Origin: Trujillonella endophytica
Lineage (GTDB): Bacteria > Actinomycetota > Actinomycetes > Mycobacteriales > Geodermatophilaceae
Assembly (NCBI RefSeq): GCF_019799905.1
Contig: NZ_JABGCI010000010.1
Location: forward strand, 102,534-166,533
Direction of reading: 5' to 3'
Length of the DNA: 64,000 bases
In this document: positions 11,783-19,837 of the stretch, piece after piece
Layout of the letters: each line of letters opens with the position of its first letter
How positions within the stretch are numbered: position 1 is the stretch's first letter
The notes under the pieces: generated by a model
Told to the model about the DNA's origin: nothing
The model's database searches: none
Seen by the model: only the letters and a program-made list of their open reading frames with translations
Program-made: the position numbers and the translations under genes

Positions 11783-12714
11783 CGACCCCGCCCGAGGGCG
11801 GCGTGGGACCGCAGCGCGACGTCGCACCCTCCGCCGACCCCACCGGCACCGAGACCGCGCCCCTGGACGTCGTCGTCGTCACCGGGCTGTCCGGGTCCGG
11901 CAAGAACACGGTCGGCCGGGTCCTGGAGGACCTGGGCTTCTACGTCGTGGACAACCTCCCGCCGGCGCTGCTGCAGCCCATGGTCGAGCTGGGGGCCCGC
12001 GGCGACCTGCGCCGCTTCGCCGCGGTCGTCGACGTCCGCAGCCGGGCCTTCTCGACCGACCTGCAGGAGTCGATCCGGGCGCTGGCGTCGGCGGGGCACC
12101 GTCCGCGCGTGCTGTACGTGCACGCCCGGGACGAGGTGCTGATCCGCCGCTACGAGTCCAACCGCCGGGAGCACCCGCTGCAGGGCAGCGGCCGGCTGAT
12201 CGACGGCATCGCCGCCGAGCGGGCGCTGCTCACCGGCATCGCCGGCGACGCCGACCTGTGGGTGGACACCAGCGATCTCAACGTCCACCAGCTGCGCGCC
12301 ACGCTGGAGAACGCGTTCGACCGCGAGGGCCCGACGTCGCCGCTGACCGCGACCGTGCTCAGCTTCGGGTTCAAGTACGGCCTCCCGCTCGACGCCGACC
12401 TCGTCGTCGACGCCCGCTTCCTGCCCAACCCGCACTGGGTGCCCGAGCTGCGGCCCCGCACCGGCCAGGACCCGGACGTGCGCGACTACGTGCTCGGCCA
12501 GGCCGACGCGGCGCCCTTCCTCGCCCGGTACACCGACGTGCTGCGGCTGCTCATCCCCGGCTACCGCCGGGAGGGCAAGCGGTACCTCACGCTCGCCGTC
12601 GGCTGCACCGGCGGGAAGCACCGCAGCGTCGCGATCGCCGAGGAGTTCGCCCGCCGGCTGGTCGCCGACGGCGTGCAGGCCGTGGCCCAGCACCGCGACC
12701 TGGGGCGCGAGTAG
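11779..12714 (+). CDS. rapZ: RapZ/YvcJ-family nucleotide-binding protein
   Basis: In enterobacteria RapZ adapts the GlmZ sRNA for RNase E; in Gram-positives the role is less clear but is linked to envelope precursor control. The 311-residue product has the P-loop at residues 36-44 (GLSGSGKNT) and the C-terminal RapZ motif GCTGGKHRSVAIAE. The residue after the P-loop Lys is Asn where Ser/Thr is usual. FGFKYGLP and RFLPNPHW are family hallmarks. The first ~28 residues are a variable acidic/Pro-rich extension. The GTG start at 11779 overlaps the uvrC stop, and the next gene overlaps by one base, so the three are coupled. Confidence 0.95.
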   Translation: MTTPPEGGVGPQRDVAPSADPTGTETAPLDVVVVTGLSGSGKNTVGRVLEDLGFYVVDNLPPALLQPMVELGARGDLRRFAAVVDVRSRAFSTDLQESIRALASAGHRPRVLYVHARDEVLIRRYESNRREHPLQGSGRLIDGIAAERALLTGIAGDADLWVDTSDLNVHQLRATLENAFDREGPTSPLTATVLSFGFKYGLPLDADLVVDARFLPNPHWVPELRPRTGQDPDVRDYVLGQADAAPFLARYTDVLRLLIPGYRREGKRYLTLAVGCTGGKHRSVAIAEEFARRLVADGVQAVAQHRDLGRE

Positions 12715-13688
12715 TGGGCGGAACGAGCGGGGTCGCGCCGCCGGGTGGCCCGCGCGTGGTGGCCTTCGGTGGCGGGCACGGGCTGGCCGCCGCGCTCGGG
12801 GCCTGGCGGCGCCTGACCCGGGAGCTGACGGCCGTGGTGACGGTGGCCGACGACGGCGGCTCGTCGGGGCGCATCCGCCGCGAGATGCCGGTGCTCCCGC
12901 CGGGGGACCTCCGGATGGCCCTGGCCGCGCTGGCCGGCGAGGACGACCGGCTGACGGAGATGGCCGCGCTGCTGCAGCACCGCCTCGGCGGCACCGGGGT
13001 CCTCGCGGGGCACCCGGTGGGGAACCTGGTGCTGACCGGGCTGGTGGAGCTGCACGGCGGGGACACCGTCCGGGCCCTCGACACCCTGTGCGAGCTGCTG
13101 GGGGCGTGCGGCCGCGTGCTGCCCATGGCCGACGTCCCCCTCGACCTGGTGGCGCGGGTCGAGACCGTCGACCCCGACGACCCCGCGCGGACGCGCACCA
13201 TCCGCGGGCAGGTGGCGATCGCGTCCACGCCGGGGCGGGTGCGCGACATCCTCGTCTCTCCGGCGGACCCCCCGGTGCACCCGGCGGTGCTCGAGGCGAT
13301 CGCGGCCGCCGACGTCATCTCGCTGGGCCCCGGCTCCTGGTACACGTCGGTGCTGCCGCACCTGCTGGTGCCGCGGCTGCGCGCCGCCCTGGCCGCGAGC
13401 CGGGCGCGCGTGGTCGTGGTGCTCAACCTCGAGCCGCAGCCGGGGGAGACGGACGGGTTCTCACCGGAGGAGCACCTGCGGGTGCTCCAGGGGCATCTCG
13501 GCGGTGTGGCGCTGCACACCGTGATCGCCGATGTCGACTCGGTGGTTGACCGCTGTGGTCTGCTGTCAGCGGTCCGCGAGTGCGGTGCCGAGCTCGTGCT
13601 GGCCCCGGTCGCGGAGCCGGGGGGTGCGCCGCGACACGATCCCGGGCGCCTCGCGGAGGCGCTCACCGACGTGGTGGGGGCGGGCTGA
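12714..13688 (+). CDS. yvcK: YvcK/GlmR-family UDP-sugar-binding regulator (CofD-like)
   Basis: Family members (GlmR/YvcK in Bacillus, CuvA in mycobacteria) bind UDP-GlcNAc and influence peptidoglycan precursor supply and cell shape. The 324-residue protein begins with VVAFGGGHGLAAAL and VTVADDGGSSGRIR, the Rossmann-like phosphate-binding motifs of the CofD/YvcK fold. Other family motifs are PPGDLR and SLGPGSWYTSVLPHL. The GTG start shares its first base with the last base of the rapZ stop. About 225 bases separate it from whiA; that gap holds a weak hairpin (GGAACC 13710-13715 with GGTTCC 13726-13731) and no further gene. Confidence 0.93.
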   Translation: MGGTSGVAPPGGPRVVAFGGGHGLAAALGAWRRLTRELTAVVTVADDGGSSGRIRREMPVLPPGDLRMALAALAGEDDRLTEMAALLQHRLGGTGVLAGHPVGNLVLTGLVELHGGDTVRALDTLCELLGACGRVLPMADVPLDLVARVETVDPDDPARTRTIRGQVAIASTPGRVRDILVSPADPPVHPAVLEAIAAADVISLGPGSWYTSVLPHLLVPRLRAALAASRARVVVVLNLEPQPGETDGFSPEEHLRVLQGHLGGVALHTVIADVDSVVDRCGLLSAVRECGAELVLAPVAEPGGAPRHDPGRLAEALTDVVGAG

Positions 13689-13913
13689 CGGAATGGCGAT
13701 CGTGCACCGGGAACCGGGAGGATCGGGTTCCGGGACGGACCGCTCCGTGCGGGGACGGACGGACGAGGGGGAGGGGACGCCGCACATGGCGCCTGACAGG
13801 GCAGCGACCCGAGGGCCGGGCATGGCGTCTCCCGCACTGCTGGGGGAGGACGAGGTGGGGATGACCCCTGGGGGAACGGACGGTCGAGCGGTGACCGGGC
13901 GGGGGTGGACGAC

Positions 13914-14891
13914 GTGGCGATGACCGCGATGGTCAAGGACGAGCTCTCCCGGGTGGAGTGCTCACGGACCTCCGAGCGCAAGGCCGAGGTGACCGCGCTG
14001 CTGCGCTTCTCCGGGGGCCTGCACATCGTGGGCGGCCGGGTGGTCATCGAGGCCGAACTGGACACCGGCTCGGTCGCGCGCCGGCTGCGCCGCGACATCA
14101 GCGAGGTCTACGGCTACACCAGCGGCGTCAGCGTGCTGGCCGGCGGCAACATCCGTCGCGGCGTGCGGTACCTGGTGCGGATCGCCAAGCACGGCGAGGG
14201 GCTGGCCCGGCAGACCGGCCTGGTCGACCAGCGCGGCCGCCCGGTGCGCGGCCTGCCGCCGTCGGTCGTCTCCGGCGGGATCGGCGACGCCGAGGCCGCC
14301 TGGCGCGGCGCCTTCCTGGCCCACGGGTCGCTCACCGAGCCCGGCCGGTCCTCCTCGCTCGAGGTGACCTGCCCCGGGCCGGAGGCGGCCATGGCGCTGG
14401 TGGGCGCCGCCCGCCGTCTCGGCATCGCCGCCAAGGCCCGCGAGGTCCGCGGCGCCGACCGCGTCGTGGTCCGCGACGGCGACGCCATCAGCGCGCTCCT
14501 CACGCGGATGGGCGCGCACGACGCCGTCATGGCCTGGGAGGAGCGGCGCATGCGCCGCGAGGTCCGGGCCACCGCCAACCGGCTGGCCAACTTCGACGAC
14601 GCCAACCTCCGCCGCTCGGCGCGGGCGGCGGTCGCGGCCAGCGCGCGCGTCGAGCGCGCCCTGGAGATCCTCGGCACCGAGGCGCCCGAGCACCTGCTCG
14701 TCGCCGGCCGGCTGCGGCTGGAGTTCGGCCAGGCCTCGCTGGAGGAGCTCGGCCAGCGCGCCGACCCGCCGATGACCAAGGACGCCGTCGCCGGTCGCAT
14801 AAGGCGCCTCCTGGCCATGGCCGACAAGCGGGCGAAGGACCTCGGCATCCCGGACACGGAGTCCGTCGTCACCGACGACATGCTCACCTAG
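13914..14891 (+). CDS. whiA: Sporulation/division regulator WhiA
   Basis: WhiA is a DNA-binding protein with a LAGLIDADG-like N-terminal domain and a C-terminal helix-turn-helix. In Streptomyces it acts with WhiB on division genes; elsewhere it is widely conserved in Gram-positives. Signature stretches are seen: LLRFSGGLHIVGGRVV, GAFLAHGSLTEPGRSS, RATANRLANFDDANL and, in the HTH, MTKDAVAGRIRRLL. The GTG at 13914 gives 325 residues starting VAMTAMVKDELSR, as in mycobacterial WhiA, with GGGGGTGG just upstream. GTG 13905 and ATG 13920 are alternatives. Its position after yvcK is the classic conserved order. Confidence 0.96.
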   Translation: MAMTAMVKDELSRVECSRTSERKAEVTALLRFSGGLHIVGGRVVIEAELDTGSVARRLRRDISEVYGYTSGVSVLAGGNIRRGVRYLVRIAKHGEGLARQTGLVDQRGRPVRGLPPSVVSGGIGDAEAAWRGAFLAHGSLTEPGRSSSLEVTCPGPEAAMALVGAARRLGIAAKAREVRGADRVVVRDGDAISALLTRMGAHDAVMAWEERRMRREVRATANRLANFDDANLRRSARAAVAASARVERALEILGTEAPEHLLVAGRLRLEFGQASLEELGQRADPPMTKDAVAGRIRRLLAMADKRAKDLGIPDTESVVTDDMLT

Positions 14892-14900
14892 TAGCGGCCG

Positions 14901-14928
14901 CCCACCTCCCTCGTGAGGGGGAGGTGGG
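14901..14928 (+). terminator. Hairpin terminator after whiA
   Basis: Perfect 10-bp arms 14901-14910 (CCCACCTCCC) and 14919-14928 with an 8-base loop, starting ten bases after the whiA stop. No T-tract. Confidence 0.65.
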
Positions 14929-15005
14929 TGCAGCCGGGGCCCGTGCGCGTCGATGACCCTCGGTGAGTGGTGGGCACCCAGGCCCGCCGGCCGAGAGGAC
15001 CCGGG

Positions 15006-16658
15006 ATGACGCTGCAGTCGTGGTGGGCGGTGTTCGCCTGCGCCGCCGTCGTCGCCGTCGTCACCGGGGCCCTCGCCTGGCGGCGCCGCTCCCGGACGCC
15101 GGCCGCCACCGCGCTCACGGTCACCATGGCCGGCATCGCGATCTGGTCGGCCGCCGACGCGGTCGTCTACCGGTTCGACGCCGAGCCGGTGCTGCGCGCC
15201 TATCCGTCGGTGCTGATGGCCGGGGTGGGACTGGTCGTCGCCGGTGCGTACGTGCTGGCCCGGACCGTCAGCGATCCGTCGTGGCGCCTCGCCCGTCGGA
15301 CGGCCGTCCTCCTCGCCGCCGAGCCCCTCGTCCTCGTGGTCGCCGCGTCGCTCCCGGCCACCCACTCCCTCGTGATGGCCAGGCCCGAGTCCGGCGCGAC
15401 GTCCGAGGTCGTCTTCGGACCGCTGTTCCTGGCGCACACCGGCTGGTCGTACCTGCTGCTGGGTGCCGCCTACCTCCACCTGTTCCGCCGGTGGCGGGTC
15501 GCGGCGGGGGTCTTCCGCAGCCAGGTCAGCGTGCTCCTGGGGACCGCCCTGCTGTCGACCGTCGGCAACGTCCTCACCCTCGCCGCGCAGGACGACGGGC
15601 ACCGGCTGGACGTCACGCCGCTGTTCTTCCTGGTCACCGGCCTCGTCGACTGCTGGGCGCTGTTCCGGCTGGGGCTCCTGCGGCTCGTGCCCGTGGCCCG
15701 CGAGCAGGTCGTGGACACCGTCCCGGACGCCGTGCTCGTCGTCGACCCCGACGGCCGGGTCATCGACCTGAACCCGGCCGCGGTCCGGATGCTCGAGCGG
15801 ATGCGCCCCGGCGTGGCCGACGACATCGTCGGTGGGGTCCTGCACGAGGTGGCCGGCCCGCACGCCGTCACCGTCTTCGGGCGGGTGGCGGCCGAGGAGG
15901 ACGGTCACCGCGTCGCCGAGGTGGCGCCGGGGGTGTGGCTGGACGTGCGCGACTCCGCGGTCAGCGACCCGCGTGGTCGCGCCCTGGGCCGGATCGTCGT
16001 CGTCCGTGACGTCAGCGAGCAGCAGGCGCGGCAGCGCGCCGTCGAGCTGCTGAACGAGAAGCTCGCCGAGCAGGTCGCGGTGATCGAACGGCTGCGCGCC
16101 GGGCTCGCGGAGGAGGTGGTCCGCGACCCGCTCACCGGCCTGCACAACCGGCGGCACCTCGACCGGACGCTGTCCGCCGCGCTCACCGCGGCGTCGGAGC
16201 GGGCGCCGGTGGCCGTGGTCATGGTGGACGTCGACCACTTCAAGTCGGTCAACGACCGCTTCGGGCACGCGGTGGGGGACCGGGTGCTGCAGGCCGTCGC
16301 CGGCGTGCTCACCGGGGCGGCGCGCCCCGGCGACACCGTCGCCCGCCTCGGCGGCGAGGAGTTCGTCGTCGTCCTCCCGGGCGCGGGGCAGCGGGAGGCC
16401 GCCCTCCGTGCCGAGGAGATCCGCCGCCGCTGCGCCGCCCTCGTGGCCGAGAGCGGCTCGGGCCCCTGCTCGGTCACGGTCAGCGCCGGGGTGGCCGAGG
16501 GCCCGGCCGATGGTGCCGACCCGGCGGCGCTGCTCGCGGCCGCGGACCGCGCCGTCTACGCCGCGAAGGCGGCCGGCCGCGACTGCGTGGTCGTGGCGGC
16601 GGGCCGGCCGGAGCTCGCCACCGAGCCGGCGGCGGAGCTCGCGACGCCCGTCGGCTGA
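15006..16658 (+). CDS. Membrane-bound diguanylate cyclase (7TM-PAS-GGDEF)
   Basis: Predicted to make cyclic di-GMP from two GTP. The first ~225 residues contain about seven hydrophobic segments, resembling the N-terminal 7TM region found on some histidine kinases. A PAS-like sensor follows (about 232-340, DAVLVVDPDGRVIDLNPAA), then a short coiled-coil and the GGDEF domain (about 375-530). The active-site loop is GGEEF (residues 449-453), which is catalytically competent. The inhibitory I-site RxxD is present as RPGD five residues before it, so product feedback is likely. Start ATG 15006 follows GAGAGGA; an in-frame upstream start would lack this site. Monocistronic. Confidence 0.92.
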   Translation: MTLQSWWAVFACAAVVAVVTGALAWRRRSRTPAATALTVTMAGIAIWSAADAVVYRFDAEPVLRAYPSVLMAGVGLVVAGAYVLARTVSDPSWRLARRTAVLLAAEPLVLVVAASLPATHSLVMARPESGATSEVVFGPLFLAHTGWSYLLLGAAYLHLFRRWRVAAGVFRSQVSVLLGTALLSTVGNVLTLAAQDDGHRLDVTPLFFLVTGLVDCWALFRLGLLRLVPVAREQVVDTVPDAVLVVDPDGRVIDLNPAAVRMLERMRPGVADDIVGGVLHEVAGPHAVTVFGRVAAEEDGHRVAEVAPGVWLDVRDSAVSDPRGRALGRIVVVRDVSEQQARQRAVELLNEKLAEQVAVIERLRAGLAEEVVRDPLTGLHNRRHLDRTLSAALTAASERAPVAVVMVDVDHFKSVNDRFGHAVGDRVLQAVAGVLTGAARPGDTVARLGGEEFVVVLPGAGQREAALRAEEIRRRCAALVAESGSGPCSVTVSAGVAEGPADGADPAALLAAADRAVYAAKAAGRDCVVVAAGRPELATEPAAELATPVG

Positions 16659-16665
16659 GCCCCTC

Positions 16666-16680
16666 CGCCGCACCGCGGCG
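16666..16680 (+). terminator. Small hairpin after the diguanylate cyclase gene
   Basis: CGCCGC (16666-16671) pairs with GCGGCG (16675-16680) across a 3-base loop, just after the stop. Short stem, so only a weak candidate. Confidence 0.25.
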
Positions 16681-16701
16681 AGCGCCCCGCCCGCGGGCCG
16701 A

Positions 16702-16707
16702 TAGGCT
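16702..16707 (+). promoter_or_regulatory. Possible -10 element for the gap-pgk-tpiA operon
   Basis: TAGGCT within CCGATAGGCT lies ~70 bases before the gap start. No clear -35 element at the expected distance. Confidence 0.3.
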
Positions 16708-16776
16708 CCCGCCGACGCGCGGCCGAGCGTCCCGCACGGCCGCCGCTGCAGCGAACGGGTCTCGGGAGGTCCAGCA

Positions 16777-17781
16777 GTGACGGTACGGGTCGGCATCAAC
16801 GGCTTCGGGCGCATCGGCCGCAACTTCTGGCGGGCCACCGCCGCCAGCGGCAAGGACATCGAGATCGTGGCGGTGAACGACCTCACCAGCCCGGCGACCC
16901 TCGCCCACCTGCTCAAGTACGACAGCATCCTGGGCGTCCTCCCGGAGGACGTCGAGGCCACCGACGACGGCATCAAGGCCGGCGGGGCGACCATCAAGGT
17001 GCTCTCCGAGCGCGACCCCGCCGCCCTGCCGTGGGGCGACCTGGGCGTCGACGTCGTCGTCGAGTCCACCGGGTTCTTCACCAAGGCCGACGACGCGCGC
17101 AAGCACGTCGACGCCGGTGGCGCCAAGAAGGTCATCATCTCGGCGCCGGCCTCCGGCGACGACCTGACCATCGTCATGGGCGTCAACCACGAGAAGTACG
17201 ACGGCTCCCAGACGATCATCAGCAACGCGTCCTGCACGACGAACTGCCTGGCCCCGCTGGCCAAGGTGCTGCACGACGCCTTCGGCATCGAGCGCGGCCT
17301 GATGACGACGATCCACGCCTACACCGCCGACCAGAACCTGCAGGACGGCCCGCACAAGGACCTCCGCCGCGCCCGCGCCGCCGCCCTCAACATGGTCCCG
17401 ACCTCGACCGGCGCCGCCAAGGCGATCGGCCTGGTCCTGCCCGAGCTGCAGGGCAAGCTCGACGGCTACGCCGTCCGCGTGCCGGTCCCCACCGGCTCGG
17501 CCACCGACCTGACGGTGCAGCTGACCCGCGAGGCCTCGGCCGACGCGATCGACGCCGCCTACCGCGAGGCCGCCGAGGGCCCGCTCAAGGGCTACCTCAA
17601 GTACACGAACGCGCCGATCGTCTCCAGCGACATCGTCACCGACCCGCACTCGTGCATCTACGACGCCGGCCTCACCAAGGTCTTCGGCCCGATGGCCAAG
17701 GTGCTCGGCTGGTACGACAACGAGTGGGGCTACTCGAACCGGCTCGTCGACTCGGTCGAGCTCGTCGGCGCCTCGCTCTGA
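16777..17781 (+). CDS. gap: Glyceraldehyde-3-phosphate dehydrogenase, type I
   Basis: Catalyses NAD-dependent oxidative phosphorylation of glyceraldehyde-3-phosphate in glycolysis. The 334-residue length is standard. The N-terminal Rossmann motif GINGFGRIGRNFWRA and the catalytic ASC(153)TTNC motif are intact. The second strand ends in VNDLT (Asn34-Asp35), the arrangement of NAD-using enzymes. The C-terminal YDNEWGYSNRLVD motif is also present. The GTG start is preceded by GGGAGGT. First gene of gap-pgk-tpiA; pgk begins eight bases after its stop. Confidence 0.98.
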   Translation: MTVRVGINGFGRIGRNFWRATAASGKDIEIVAVNDLTSPATLAHLLKYDSILGVLPEDVEATDDGIKAGGATIKVLSERDPAALPWGDLGVDVVVESTGFFTKADDARKHVDAGGAKKVIISAPASGDDLTIVMGVNHEKYDGSQTIISNASCTTNCLAPLAKVLHDAFGIERGLMTTIHAYTADQNLQDGPHKDLRRARAAALNMVPTSTGAAKAIGLVLPELQGKLDGYAVRVPVPTGSATDLTVQLTREASADAIDAAYREAAEGPLKGYLKYTNAPIVSSDIVTDPHSCIYDAGLTKVFGPMAKVLGWYDNEWGYSNRLVDSVELVGASL

Positions 17782-17789
17782 CGCGGACG

Positions 17790-18995
17790 ATGCGCTCCCT
17801 CGACGACCTCCTGGCCGAGGGCGTCTCGGGCCGGCGCGTGCTCGTGCGCGCCGACCTGAACGTCCCCCTCGACAAGCAGACCCGGGCCATCACGGACGAC
17901 GGCCGGATCCGCGCGAGCCTGCCGACCCTGCAGGCGCTGCGGGACGGCGGCGCCCGCGTCGTCGTCGCCGCCCACCTCGGGCGGCCGAAGGGTGCACCGG
18001 ACCCGCAGTTCTCGCTCGCGCCCGTGGCCGCGCGGCTCGGTGGGCTGATCGGCGTCGACGTGCCGCTGGCCGCCGACGTCGCCGGGGACGACGCCCGGGC
18101 GAAGGTCGCCGCCCTCGGCGACGGCGACGTGCTGCTGCTGGAGAACGTCCGGTTCGAGGCGGCCGAGACGTCGAAGGACGACGCCGAGCGCGGGGAGCTG
18201 GCCGACCGGCTGGGCGCCCTGGCCGACGTCTACGTCGACGACGCCTTCGGGGCCGTGCACCGCAAGCACGCGTCGGTCTACGACGTCGCGCTGCGGCTGC
18301 CGCACGTCGCCGGCCGGCTGGTCGCCCGGGAGCTCGACGTCCTGACCCGGCTGACCACCGACCCGGGACGCCCCTACGTGGTCGTCCTCGGCGGGTCGAA
18401 GGTGAGCGACAAGCTCGCGGTCATCGAGGCGCTGCTGCCCAAGGTCGACCGGCTGCTGGTCGGCGGCGGCATGTGCTTCACCTTCCTGGCCGCCCAGGGC
18501 CACGGCGTCGGCAGCTCGCTGCTCGAGGCCGACCAGGTCGACACCTGCCGCCGGCTGCTCGCCGAGGCCGGGGACCGGATCGTGCTGCCGGTCGACGTCG
18601 TGGCCGCCTCGGCGTTCAGCGCGGACGCCGAGACCTCCGTCGTCGACGTCGACGCGATCCCCGACGACCGGATGGGGCTGGACGTCGGCCCGCGGACCGT
18701 GGAGGTCTTCGGCCGCGAGCTCGGCGGTGCGCGCACCGTGTTCTGGAACGGCCCGATGGGCGTCTTCGAGCTGGCCCCCTTCCAGGCCGGTACCCGCGGC
18801 GTCGCACAGGCGGTCGCGGCGGTCGACGGGCTGTCGGTCGTGGGCGGGGGCGACTCCGCCGCGGCGGTGCGGACCCTCGGGCTGGACGAGGCCGCGTACG
18901 GGCACATCAGCACCGGCGGCGGGGCGTCGCTCGAGTACCTCGAGGGCCGGGAGCTCCCGGGTCTCGCCGTGCTGGCCGAGGGCGGGGCCGCCTGA
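17790..18995 (+). CDS. pgk: Phosphoglycerate kinase
   Basis: Transfers phosphate from 1,3-bisphosphoglycerate to ADP. The 401-residue protein has the N-terminal signature RVLVRADLNVPL, the substrate-binding HLGRPKG, LLENVRF, and the C-terminal nucleotide loop GGGDSAAA with STGGGASLEYLEG. ATG 17790 gives the normal start just before the first strand. The stop overlaps the tpiA start by one base, so translation is coupled. Confidence 0.98.
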   Translation: MRSLDDLLAEGVSGRRVLVRADLNVPLDKQTRAITDDGRIRASLPTLQALRDGGARVVVAAHLGRPKGAPDPQFSLAPVAARLGGLIGVDVPLAADVAGDDARAKVAALGDGDVLLLENVRFEAAETSKDDAERGELADRLGALADVYVDDAFGAVHRKHASVYDVALRLPHVAGRLVARELDVLTRLTTDPGRPYVVVLGGSKVSDKLAVIEALLPKVDRLLVGGGMCFTFLAAQGHGVGSSLLEADQVDTCRRLLAEAGDRIVLPVDVVAASAFSADAETSVVDVDAIPDDRMGLDVGPRTVEVFGRELGGARTVFWNGPMGVFELAPFQAGTRGVAQAVAAVDGLSVVGGGDSAAAVRTLGLDEAAYGHISTGGGASLEYLEGRELPGLAVLAEGGAA

Positions 18996-19804
18996 TGGCC
19001 CGCACCCCCGCGCCCGCCCCGCGCGAGGGCCGGCGGCCGCTGATCGCCGGCAACTGGAAGATGCACCTGACGCACCTGGAGGCCATCGGCCTGGTGCAGA
19101 AGCTCGTGTTCTCCCTCAAGGAGGCGCAGCTGGACGCGGCCGAGGTCGTCGTCCTCCCGCCGTTCACGGCGCTGCGCAGCGTGCAGACGCTGGTCACCGG
19201 CGACAAGCTCGGCATCGGCTACGGCGCGCAGGACCTGTCGCTGCACGACTCCGGCGCCTACACCGGCGAGGTCAGCGGGGCGATGCTCGCCGCGCTGGCC
19301 TGCACGTACGTGGCGGTCGGCCACTCCGAACGGCGCGCGCTGCACGGGGAGGACGACGCCGTCGTCGCCGGCAAGGTCCAGGCGGCCCAGCGGCACGGCC
19401 TGGTGCCGATCCTCTGCGTGGGGGAGGGCCTGGACGTCCGCCGCGCCGGCCGGCACGTCGCCCACTGCACCGCGCAGCTCGACGCCGCGCTGGAGGGCCT
19501 GACCGCCGAGCAGGTGCAGCGGGTGGTGCTCGCCTACGAGCCGGTCTGGGCGATCGGCACCGGCGAGGTGGCCACACCCGAGGACGCGCAGGAGGTCTGC
19601 GGCGCACTCCGGTCCCGGCTCGCCGAGCGTTTCGGCCCGGAGACGGGCTCGATCGTCCGTATCCTCTACGGCGGGTCGGTGAAGGCCGCGAACACGGCCG
19701 GGATCCTGGCCGGGCCGGACGTCGACGGTGCGCTCGTCGGCGGTGCCAGCCTGGACGCCGACGAGTTCGCGCAGATCTGTCGGATCGCCACGGACGGCAG
19801 CTGA
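18995..19804 (+). CDS. tpiA: Triosephosphate isomerase
   Basis: Interconverts dihydroxyacetone phosphate and glyceraldehyde-3-phosphate. The 269-residue protein has the N-terminal GNWKMH with the catalytic Lys, VGHSERR with the catalytic His, and AYEPVWAIGTGE with the catalytic Glu and flexible loop 6. The phosphate-binding loop YGGSVKAAN lies near the C-terminus. Residues 1-15 (MARTPAPAPREGRRP) are a short Pro-rich extension. The ATG shares a base with the pgk stop. The tpiA stop codon lies in the loop of a strong hairpin. Confidence 0.98.
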   Translation: MARTPAPAPREGRRPLIAGNWKMHLTHLEAIGLVQKLVFSLKEAQLDAAEVVVLPPFTALRSVQTLVTGDKLGIGYGAQDLSLHDSGAYTGEVSGAMLAALACTYVAVGHSERRALHGEDDAVVAGKVQAAQRHGLVPILCVGEGLDVRRAGRHVAHCTAQLDAALEGLTAEQVQRVVLAYEPVWAIGTGEVATPEDAQEVCGALRSRLAERFGPETGSIVRILYGGSVKAANTAGILAGPDVDGALVGGASLDADEFAQICRIATDGS

Positions 19805-19820
19805 CCGCTGCCGTCCGTGG
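19788..19820 (+). terminator. Strong hairpin whose loop contains the tpiA stop codon
   Basis: Perfect 14-bp arms, 19788-19801 and 19807-19820, enclose the loop TGACC; the tpiA stop TGA is 19802-19804. The left arm encodes the last residues of TpiA. It probably terminates the glycolytic operon before the substrate-binding protein gene that starts 18 bases later, or stabilises the operon mRNA 3' end. Confidence 0.7.
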
Positions 19821-19837
19821 CCGGGCGGGAGCGGTGA

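Noticed and set aside
13962..17288. Long minus-strand frame spanning whiA, the diguanylate cyclase and gap.
   Set aside because: It crosses three well-supported plus-strand genes and their intergenic terminators, with no motif of its own.
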